Positions 1-5,087 of a DNA stretch of 8,158 nt are shown one piece after another; position 1 is the stretch's first letter; each line of letters opens with the position of its first letter. The translations under genes and the position numbers were made by a program. This DNA comes from Campylobacteraceae bacterium. Its GTDB lineage: Bacteria > Campylobacterota > Campylobacteria > Campylobacterales > Sulfurospirillaceae. Below the pieces are notes generated by a model. The model had not been told where the DNA came from, did no database searches, and worked only from the letters and a program-made list of their open reading frames with translations. The stretch is from positions 1 to 8,158 of the forward strand of contig JALUMJ010000140.1 of NCBI GenBank assembly GCA_027040375.1, read 5' to 3'.

Positions 1-274
1 GGGCTTGTTGTTTTAAAGCTTTGTAAGTTTTAAAATTTAAAGTGGCTTTGCCATTTGATTTGTTTATAACATCAACTCTGGCTATGATAGTAGTTGTGTC
101 ATCGCTAAATTTGTGCATAACAATTCCACTTGAACCTACGACTATATCTTTAGAATCTTTGATTATCGCCCTGCTTCCTTGTATGCTTAAAATCGGACTT
201 TTGTAGTCATTATATAATCCACTCGCACTTAGCGTTGTAATTATGATGGAAAAGATGAGTATTGCTCTTCTCAA
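1..274 (-). CDS. PgbA-type secreted protein, N-terminal part (partial, runs off the window)
   Basis: The reading frame is open from a TTG at 274-272 to the window edge, giving about 91 residues; the 3' part is missing. The TTG start is supported by an AAAGGGG ribosome-binding site 5 nt upstream. The protein begins with a signal peptide (MRRAILIFSIIITTLSASG) and so is probably exported. The mature start contains SPILSIQGSRAIIKDS, then VVGSSGIVMHKF, then TIIARVDV. This resembles the N-terminal domain of the Helicobacter plasminogen-binding proteins PgbA/PgbB, a domain common in Campylobacterota. The divergent Csd3-type peptidase gene fits, because pgbA and csd3 lie close together in H. pylori (from memory). 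Plasminogen binding was described for the Helicobacter proteins; in an environmental relative the domain more likely has a general envelope role. Family assignment is moderate and function is unknown. Confidence 0.65.
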   Translation of the reverse strand, partial: MRRAILIFSIIITTLSASGLYNDYKSPILSIQGSRAIIKDSKDIVVGSSGIVMHKFSDDTTTIIARVDVINKSNGKATLNFKTYKALKQQA

Positions 275-302
275 TGAAACCCCTTTTGCTTTATTTTGTA
301 TG

Positions 303-308
303 ATTATA
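303..308 (-). promoter_or_regulatory. Candidate -10 element for the PgbA-type gene
   Basis: The minus strand reads TATAAT here, about 29 nt upstream of the TTG start at 274, which implies a leader of roughly 20 nt. There is no clear -35 hexamer, as is usual for sigma-70 promoters in Campylobacterota, which rely on the -10 and upstream AT tracts. Position and consensus match are the only evidence. Confidence 0.45.
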
Positions 309-346
309 CTATAACTGTTTTAAAGCAAACCTTACTTACAGTTAGA

Positions 347-352
347 TATAAT
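347..352 (+). promoter_or_regulatory. Candidate -10 element for the csd3-mgtE unit
   Basis: A perfect TATAAT sits 27 nt upstream of the ATG at 380, so the leader would be about 20 nt and would include the AGGA ribosome-binding site at 371-374. It lies back to back with the divergent -10 at 303-308. No convincing -35 hexamer is visible. Confidence 0.5.
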
Positions 353-379
353 AATGCTTTTAATCAAACTAGGATTTTT

Positions 380-1564
380 ATGAAGAGAATTTTTATTTTT
401 ATTTTTATCGCTTTAACATGCTTAAATGCGTCTCACCTTGAGGAGCTCAATTGGAAAAAAGGCGAAACTTTTTTAACTTTTTTGGAACATAACTCACTGC
501 CACTTAGGATATATTATGATTTAGATGGGAGTGATAAAGAGCTTGCTACTGAGATTATCACTGGTACCAAATACCAAATCTTAAAAAGCGATGACGGCAA
601 GATAGAGCAAGTCTTGATACCAATAGGTGATGAGTTGCAACTTCATATAAAGATAGAAAATGGCAAATACATCCTGACAACAACGCCTATCATATATGAA
701 GAACATAAAGAAATTCTTAGCATAAAGATAACAAATTCGCCATATCAAGATATCATAAATGCTACAAAAAACTATCTTTTAGCAAACCAATTTGTCCAAT
801 CTTTCAAAAAAAGTGTAAATTTTAAGAGACTTAGAAAAGGCGATAGGTTGGTTATCTATTATACTAAAAAAACAAGACTTGGTAAGCAGTTTGGTACGCC
901 AAAGATTGAAGCATCTATGATAGAAATCAGAGGCAAAAAACATTATGTATTTTTATATAATAAGGGTAGATATTATGATGAAAAAGGAAGAGAAGTTGAG
1001 GGTTTTTTCTTAAGCTTGCCTGTTAAATACACTAGAATTTCAGATAGATTTACATATAAGAGATGGCACCCTATACTCCATAGATATAGAGCTCATCTAG
1101 GCATAGATTATGCGGCTCCAAGAGGAACTCCAGTAAAAGCAGCGAGAGCTGGTAAAATTATCTTTAAAGGTCGAAAAGGTGGATATGGAAATGCCATCAT
1201 GATACGACACGAAGAAGGGTATAGAACTTTATATGCGCATCTTAGCAAGTTTAAAAGAGGCATAAGAAGAGGTAAATATGTAAAAAAAGGGCAAGTTGTG
1301 GGATATGTTGGTTCTACTGGTTTGAGCACTGGACCGCATCTTCATTTTGGATTATACAGAGGCTCTCGTGCTATAAATCCTGAAAGTGCCGTTAAGCTTA
1401 CAAAGAGTGTTTTGAGCGGAAAGATAAGAAAAAAATTCTTAAGATACACGAAAAAGTATAAACAAAAGATTGAAGTTTCACTTAAAAAAGAGATTGAACC
1501 AAAGATTGAAAAAAAGTTTGATTATGTAGTTAGTTTAAAAACTAAAAATAAGTATATAGAATAA
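380..1564 (+). CDS. csd3: Secreted M23 zinc peptidase, Csd3/HdpA-type peptidoglycan DD-endo/carboxypeptidase
   Basis: The product (394 aa) is an exported metallopeptidase predicted to cut peptidoglycan cross-links and trim pentapeptides in the periplasm, as Csd3 (HdpA) of H. pylori and Pgp3 of C. jejuni do to set cell shape. The start at 380 is preferred over an in-frame ATG at 296: it has AGGA 5 nt upstream and opens a signal peptide (MKRIFIFIFIALTCLNA, cleavage likely after Ala17), whereas the 296 version would put 28 hydrophilic residues ahead of it. About 200 residues of N-terminal domain precede the LytM/M23 domain (about 235-350). Zinc and catalytic residues are all visible: H239 and D243 in HLGIDY, H287 in YAHL, and H320 and H322 in STGPHLHFG. 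Length matches H. pylori Csd3 (about 400 aa). The C-terminal 50 residues are very lysine-rich and may contact the envelope. mgtE follows after 11 nt, suggesting co-transcription. The csd3 name is by homology; family membership is firm. Confidence 0.88.
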   Translation: MKRIFIFIFIALTCLNASHLEELNWKKGETFLTFLEHNSLPLRIYYDLDGSDKELATEIITGTKYQILKSDDGKIEQVLIPIGDELQLHIKIENGKYILTTTPIIYEEHKEILSIKITNSPYQDIINATKNYLLANQFVQSFKKSVNFKRLRKGDRLVIYYTKKTRLGKQFGTPKIEASMIEIRGKKHYVFLYNKGRYYDEKGREVEGFFLSLPVKYTRISDRFTYKRWHPILHRYRAHLGIDYAAPRGTPVKAARAGKIIFKGRKGGYGNAIMIRHEEGYRTLYAHLSKFKRGIRRGKYVKKGQVVGYVGSTGLSTGPHLHFGLYRGSRAINPESAVKLTKSVLSGKIRKKFLRYTKKYKQKIEVSLKKEIEPKIEKKFDYVVSLKTKNKYIE

Positions 1565-1575
1565 TTGGAAATAAA

Positions 1576-2943
1576 ATGTCATTTGACAAAGATACTAAGG
1601 ATTGCTTAGAGTTTCTAGATGATTTTGTTGAAAATAAGATTAATATCGAAGTGTCGGCATCGGAGCTTGCTAAGAAATTAAAAATTATCAAAGAAGAAGA
1701 TGATACTCTTTTTTTAAAATACCTAGAAAAACTTCCAAATGAAATTCTTGGGGATATTGTCCTTGAATTGCCTGATTATTATCTAAAAGATATAGTAGGT
1801 AGTGTTTCTAAAGAAAAACTAAAAGTTGCAATCGAAGAGTTAGAAAGTGATGATGCTACTGATTTGCTGCAAGACATAGAAGACGCTGACAAAGATAAGG
1901 CACAAGAGATATTTTCTACCTTGGACAAGGAAGACCAAGAAGAGATAAAAAAACTTAAAAGATATGATGATGACCAAGCCGGTGCATATATGCAAACAGA
2001 AGTGTTTACGGCTTTTTATGATGAAAAAATACAAGATTCTATAAATAGGCTAAAAGAAGATAAAAAAAAGGGTGATTTGGAAAATATTCATCATCTTTTT
2101 ATCGTGGATTCTTTAGGAAGATTGACTTTTTCTATCGGTTTGGAAGATTTGATACTATTGGATTTTTCAAAAACTTACAAAACAGAGTTGGAAAAAAGGG
2201 AAGATGAATTTCAGCCAAAATATGTAGAAGATGACGATGATATCGATGAAGTTGTGCATATGTTTGAAGATTATGATTTATCTACTTTAGCAGTGGTTGA
2301 CCAAAATCATAAACTAGTGGGAAGAATCACAGCTGATGATGTCCATGACATCATACAAGAGAGTGCAACTGAGCAGATATATGGTTTGGCCGGTGTTGAT
2401 GATGAAGCTGAGCATGAAGAAAATATAAAAGAAGCTGGAAAATCACGAGCATCATGGCTTTTGATAAACTTATTTACTGCGATATTGGCTTCTATTGTGA
2501 TTGGTTTATTTGATAACACCATAAACGCATATGTTGCCCTAGCGGTTCTTATGCCTATAGTCGCTTCCATGGGTGGCAACGCAGGGACTCAAACTCTGAC
2601 GATTATGGTTCGCCAGCTAGCTCTTGGTGAAGTTGATTTTAAAAATGCAAAAAATGCTATAAAAAAAGAGCTAATTCTCTCTGGTGTAAATGGCATAATT
2701 TTTGGTGTAGTTATGGGAATAATCACTTTTTTATGGTTTAAAGATATAAAATTAAGTTTAGTGATATCTACATCAATGTTGATAAACTTACTAAGTGCGG
2801 GAATCACAGGGGCTACGATACCTTTGATGTTAAAAAGAGTAGGAATTGACCCAGCTGTCGGCAGTACCGTTTTGCTTACAACTTTTACAGATATCATAGG
2901 GTTTTTTAGTTTTTTAGGTTTGGCAACTTTAGTTTTGATGTAA
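1576..2943 (+). CDS. mgtE: Magnesium channel/transporter MgtE
   Basis: The product is an inner-membrane Mg2+ (also Co2+) channel of 455 aa, the usual family length. Domain order is complete. An acidic helical MgtE-N domain (about 30-130) is followed by two CBS domains (about 135-195 and 213-263), which sense cytoplasmic Mg2+ and close the pore in characterised MgtE proteins. Five membrane segments start near S293. Pore signatures are intact: PIVASMGGNAGTQ (327-339) and DPAVGSTVLLTTFTDIIGF (425-443). D439 is the likely equivalent of the ion-binding Asp432 of Thermus MgtE. The ATG at 1576 has GGA about 6 nt upstream and lies 11 nt after the peptidase stop, so it is probably read from the promoter near 347. 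There is no room for an M-box riboswitch, so regulation is probably by CBS gating of the protein. Assignment is secure; the physiological link to the peptidase is only positional. Confidence 0.95.
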   Translation: MSFDKDTKDCLEFLDDFVENKINIEVSASELAKKLKIIKEEDDTLFLKYLEKLPNEILGDIVLELPDYYLKDIVGSVSKEKLKVAIEELESDDATDLLQDIEDADKDKAQEIFSTLDKEDQEEIKKLKRYDDDQAGAYMQTEVFTAFYDEKIQDSINRLKEDKKKGDLENIHHLFIVDSLGRLTFSIGLEDLILLDFSKTYKTELEKREDEFQPKYVEDDDDIDEVVHMFEDYDLSTLAVVDQNHKLVGRITADDVHDIIQESATEQIYGLAGVDDEAEHEENIKEAGKSRASWLLINLFTAILASIVIGLFDNTINAYVALAVLMPIVASMGGNAGTQTLTIMVRQLALGEVDFKNAKNAIKKELILSGVNGIIFGVVMGIITFLWFKDIKLSLVISTSMLINLLSAGITGATIPLMLKRVGIDPAVGSTVLLTTFTDIIGFFSFLGLATLVLM

Positions 2944-2951
2944 ATAGTTGA

Positions 2952-2973
2952 TATATTTTTCGCAAAAAATATA
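2952..2973. terminator. A/T-only hairpin between convergent mgtE and gntR, possible bidirectional terminator
   Basis: TATATTTTT (2952-2960) pairs with AAAAATATA (2965-2973) around a CGCA loop, inside the 33-nt gap between two convergent genes. Runs of T or A occur on both strands, so it could act in either direction. The stem has no G-C pairs, which makes it weak as an intrinsic terminator; the call rests mostly on position. Confidence 0.35.
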
Positions 2974-2976
2974 AAC

Positions 2977-3690
2977 CTACTTCTCTCTTGTGAGTATAAT
3001 TTTATGCTTATACATATCAGATTTGATTACTATATCAGAAAACTCTATTGGTTTACCATCTTTTCCATAAGATAATCTATGCAAAGACAAGAGTGGGGCA
3101 TCTTCTTTTATCCCTAATTTTTTAGCTTCTTGTTTGGTGGCAGCTCTTGCTTCTACTGTCTCCTCAGCTTTGTAAAATTCTATTCCATACTCTTGTTTTA
3201 AAAAGGTATATAATGATTGGATTTTGAAGTTTTTCTGTAATCCTTCAGCTTTTTGTATATTTACATAATTTAACATTAGAGCAAAAGGGACACCATCAAG
3301 AACTCTAAATCTTTTTACGCAAAGCAAGGTATCGCAATGTAATAAATCTTTTACATAATGTTCCCTGCTTATGATTTCATACTCTATGGTTTTTGTTTGG
3401 AGCGAATGGTTTTGTTTGGATAGTCTTTGTGTAAGTGAGCCTATGGAGTTTGCATCATATAAGATTTTCTTTTCTCTAACAAAAGTACCTTTACCTTGTT
3501 TTTTTACTACGATTCCTTCTCTCTCAAGCTCTTCCATGGCTTTTCTAACGGTAATTCTGCTCACTTTATATAGTTTTAGAAGTTGGCTTTCTGCTGGCAA
3601 TAAATCATTTGGTTTGTAGTTTGATTTTATCTCTTTTAGTAGTTTGTGTTTTAGCTGAATATAAAGTGGAATACCATTGTTTTCAAACAA
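2977..3690 (-). CDS. GntR-family (HutC/FarR subfamily) transcriptional regulator with UTRA ligand-binding domain
   Basis: This 237-aa DNA-binding regulator has an N-terminal winged helix-turn-helix (about 8-71) with the GntR hallmarks: PLYIQLKHKLLKEI, LPAESQLLKLYKVSRITVRKAMEELEREG and GKGTFV. A UTRA effector domain follows (about 90-232), ending in LSLHRLSYGKDGKPIEFSDIVI. The usual family length is about 240 aa. The start codon is TTG (3690-3688), supported by AAGGA 8 nt upstream; the ATG 7 nt further upstream runs straight into TAA and is not in frame. UTRA domains bind small molecules such as sugar phosphates, amino-acid derivatives or fatty acids; nothing here identifies the ligand. It is encoded downstream of aguB on the same strand, separated by 121 nt that contain a large palindrome, so it may be co-transcribed with aguB or have its own promoter. 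Autoregulation is common in this family. The targets are unknown. Confidence 0.9.
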   Translation of the reverse strand: MFENNGIPLYIQLKHKLLKEIKSNYKPNDLLPAESQLLKLYKVSRITVRKAMEELEREGIVVKKQGKGTFVREKKILYDANSIGSLTQRLSKQNHSLQTKTIEYEIISREHYVKDLLHCDTLLCVKRFRVLDGVPFALMLNYVNIQKAEGLQKNFKIQSLYTFLKQEYGIEFYKAEETVEARAATKQEAKKLGIKEDAPLLSLHRLSYGKDGKPIEFSDIVIKSDMYKHKIILTREK

Positions 3691-3711
3691 AAGTTACATC
3701 CTTTTTTGCGA

Positions 3712-3793
3712 TAGATTGCTTTCAAAACTATTTCTTAGAGGCAAATCCTCCCGTTGCTCACGAGCCTCACGAAATAGTTTTGAAAGTAATCTA
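3712..3793. repeat. 82-nt imperfect palindrome (MITE/REP-like element or structured leader)
   Basis: Arms of 23 nt (3712-3734 and 3771-3793) are inverted copies matching at 22 of 23 positions; the single mismatch (3718 against 3787) would be a G-U pair in plus-strand RNA. Inside the arms, GAGGC (3738-3742) pairs with GCCTC (3764-3768). Alternatively GAGG (3738-3741) pairs with CCTC (3747-3750) and GCTC (3756-3759) with GAGC (3762-3765), giving a three-way-junction shape. The centre is visibly more GC-rich than the flanking intergenic DNA. It fills most of the 121-nt gap between aguB and gntR, with its near edge about 9 nt from the gntR ribosome-binding site. No T run follows on either strand, so it is not a classical terminator. 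A dispersed non-autonomous palindromic element is the best guess; copies elsewhere cannot be checked here. Confidence 0.8.
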
Positions 3794-3806
3794 ATGATAC
3801 ATCATA
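3794..3806 (-). promoter_or_regulatory. Candidate gntR promoter -10 overlapping a short palindrome (possible operator)
   Basis: On the minus strand TATGAT (plus-strand 3801-3806) is a fair -10 for gntR and would start transcription just outside the long palindrome, placing the whole hairpin in the gntR leader. It overlaps ATGAT-AC-ATCAT (3794-3805), a perfect 5-2-5 inverted repeat of a size that suits a dimeric GntR regulator. It may be an autoregulatory site, but it is short and AT-rich and could be chance. Confidence 0.25.
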
Positions 3807-3811
3807 ACTCT

Positions 3812-4699
3812 TTAATTGTCAATAAAGATTTTATTTAGATTTGTATAGCTATCTACTCTTCTATCTCTAAAAAATGGCCAAATTTTTCTAATTTCTTTAT
3901 TTTCATTGAAATTTATATCAAAAAGCATAACTTCCTCTTTATCCTCACTTGCTTGTTTTATCATCTCACCTTGAGGGCCAACAACAAAAGAATCCCCCCA
4001 AAAATTTATCCCGTTAATTTGCTTTTTATCATCAAGCTCTTTTCCCACTCTATTTATCGCAACAAGTGGCAAGGCATTTGCTATAGCATGCCCTTTTTGT
4101 ACATTTATCCAAGCATCGAGTTGTTTTTCTTTTTCAACTCTGCTGTCTTCATCAAACCACCCAATCGCAGTAGGATAAATCAATATATCAGCTCCACGAA
4201 GTGCCATAAGTCTTGCGGCTTCAGGAAACCACTGATCCCAGCATATCAAAACTCCAAGTTTTCCAACGCTTGTTTGTATAGGCTCAAAACCCAAATCCCC
4301 AGGTGTGAAGTAGAACTTTTCATAAAAACCTGGGTCATCTGGGATATGCATTTTCCTGTATTTGCCTGCAATCTTACCATCTTTTTCAAAAACTACAGCA
4401 GTATTGTGATATATACCAACAGCTCTTTTTTCAAATAAAGAGGTTACTAAAACTACGCCATTTTTTTTAGCGACATTTGACCAAAATATAATATCTTTTT
4501 CAAAATCATCGGCTTTTTCAAAGTTTGCTTCATCTTCATTTATACAAAAATACCTATCTTGATGAAGTTCTTGCAAAAGTATAAGCTGGGCACCTTCTTT
4601 GGAAGCTTTTTCTATCATATTTACAGTTTTTTGTACAGTTTCTTGTTTTGAAGATTTAAAAGATTGCTGAATTAGTGCAATTTTAACTTTTTTTAACAT
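3812..4699 (-). CDS. aguB: N-carbamoylputrescine amidase (nitrilase superfamily)
   Basis: This 295-aa cytoplasmic amidase is predicted to hydrolyse N-carbamoylputrescine to putrescine, CO2 and ammonia, the last step of the agmatine route of polyamine synthesis. The nitrilase Glu-Lys-Cys triad is complete: E44 in LLQELHQDRYFC, K116 in YRKMHIPDDPGFYEKFYF and C153 in GVLICWDQWFPEAAR. The long DDPGFYEKFYFTPGD and ICWDQWFPEAARLMALRGAD stretches are typical of the AguB group rather than of generic omega-amidases, and length matches AguB (about 290-300). The ATG at 4699 begins MLKKVKIALIQQ, a normal nitrilase N-terminus; the ribosome-binding site is weak, the nearest candidate being AAGG about 11 nt upstream. 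The usual partner, agmatine deiminase (aguA), is not in the window and would be encoded elsewhere. The gene is transcribed away from the feo operon, towards gntR. Confidence 0.88.
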   Translation of the reverse strand: MLKKVKIALIQQSFKSSKQETVQKTVNMIEKASKEGAQLILLQELHQDRYFCINEDEANFEKADDFEKDIIFWSNVAKKNGVVLVTSLFEKRAVGIYHNTAVVFEKDGKIAGKYRKMHIPDDPGFYEKFYFTPGDLGFEPIQTSVGKLGVLICWDQWFPEAARLMALRGADILIYPTAIGWFDEDSRVEKEKQLDAWINVQKGHAIANALPLVAINRVGKELDDKKQINGINFWGDSFVVGPQGEMIKQASEDKEEVMLFDINFNENKEIRKIWPFFRDRRVDSYTNLNKIFIDN

Positions 4700-4734
4700 T
4701 TATCTTACCGCCTTATGTTTATAATTAGATACCT

Positions 4735-4740
4735 ATTATA
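4735..4740 (-). promoter_or_regulatory. Candidate -10 element for aguB
   Basis: TATAAT on the minus strand, 35 nt upstream of the aguB ATG, implies a leader of about 29 nt. No recognisable -35 is seen. It lies about 35 bp from the Fur box, so Fur binding there need not affect aguB. Confidence 0.45.
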
Positions 4741-4764
4741 ACATACCAAAGATTATCCCATGTT

Positions 4765-4770
4765 TATAGT
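4765..4770 (+). promoter_or_regulatory. Candidate -10 element for the feo operon
   Basis: TATAGT just upstream of the Fur box would place the transcription start (about 4777) inside the Fur site, the classic arrangement for iron repression. It would leave a leader of about 80 nt. A rival -10 is TATCAT at 4819-4824, closer to feoA. Sequence alone does not decide between them. Confidence 0.35.
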
Positions 4771-4774
4771 TTAA

Positions 4775-4789
4775 TGAGAATGATTATCA
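4775..4789 (+). promoter_or_regulatory. Fur box upstream of the feo operon
   Basis: TGAGAATGATTATCA matches the 7-1-7 Fur consensus TGATAATnATTATCA at all but one of the 14 defined positions. It lies 68 nt upstream of feoA in the 157-nt gap shared with divergent aguB. With Fe2+ loaded, Fur would be expected to repress feoA-feoB and possibly the second feoA. Motif quality and the gene downstream make this a strong prediction. Confidence 0.8.
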
Positions 4790-4856
4790 ATCTAAGAATA
4801 TTTTAATTCTAATTTGGATATCATTCTAGCAAATAAATAACATAAAGAGATATCGG

Positions 4857-5087
4857 ATGAAAAATATTTCAGACTTAAAGATTGATGAAGAGGCAATAGT
4901 TGCCAAAATGATAGCAAAAGAACCAGTAAAGGGGAGACTTCTGTCTATGGGGATAGTCAAGGGTGCGAAGATAAAAGTCGTGGCTCACACATTAGCAAGG
5001 CAGACTTGGGACATTTTAAGTGATAATACAAAAGTAGCTCTTCGAGAAGAAGAGGCGAGATGCATCCTTGTGGAGGAGACAAAATGA
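4857..5087 (+). CDS. feoA: FeoA, ferrous iron transport accessory protein
   Basis: This is a small cytoplasmic SH3-like protein of 76 aa, the usual FeoA size, which associates with FeoB and supports Fe2+ import. The family pattern is clear: an N-terminal LKIDEEAIVAKM strand, then GRLLSMGIVKGAKIKVVAH, and a C-terminal VALREEEARCILVE. The ATG at 4857 is the first in frame; the region ahead has only a weak AAGAGA-type ribosome-binding site. It is the first gene of the feo operon, under the Fur box at 4775-4789. Its stop overlaps the feoB start (ATGA), indicating translational coupling. In characterised systems FeoA is needed for uptake but its exact role is debated; it is not itself the transporter. 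Confidence 0.92.
   Translation: MKNISDLKIDEEAIVAKMIAKEPVKGRLLSMGIVKGAKIKVVAHTLARQTWDILSDNTKVALREEEARCILVEETK
5072..5078 (+). promoter_or_regulatory. Strong ribosome-binding site that fixes the feoB start
   Basis: GGAGGAG sits 5 nt before the ATG at 5084. It decides in favour of that start over the in-frame ATG at 5060, which has no such site and lies deeper inside feoA. Confidence 0.8.

Noticed and set aside
296..379. In-frame upstream start for the M23 peptidase (28 extra residues)
   Set aside because: It would place the promoter-like TATAAT and the AGGA site inside the coding region and push the signal peptide away from the N-terminus.
1565..1575. Magnesium-sensing riboswitch before mgtE
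   Set aside because: Only 11 nt separate mgtE from the upstream gene, far too little for an M-box.
3712..3793. Palindrome as a simple rho-independent terminator of aguB
   Set aside because: The arms are too long and AT-rich, the centre branches, and no T run follows the stem on the minus strand.
3609..3794. Plus-strand open frame of 61 codons across the gntR start and the palindrome
   Set aside because: It overlaps gntR in antisense and covers the hairpin; the product resembles no family and the frame has no convincing start signal.
3953..4438. Plus-strand open frame of 161 codons inside aguB
   Set aside because: It is the antisense shadow of a complete AguB with an intact catalytic triad; the translation has no recognisable domain.
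4790..4856. Second Fur box or riboswitch in the feoA leader
   Set aside because: The stretch is AT-rich with only a loose GATATCATT match; I could not find a convincing inverted repeat or conserved RNA motif.
5060..5083. In-frame upstream start for FeoB (eight extra residues including another Cys)
   Set aside because: It has no ribosome-binding site, whereas the ATG at 5084 has GGAGGAG at ideal spacing and the typical ATGA overlap with feoA.
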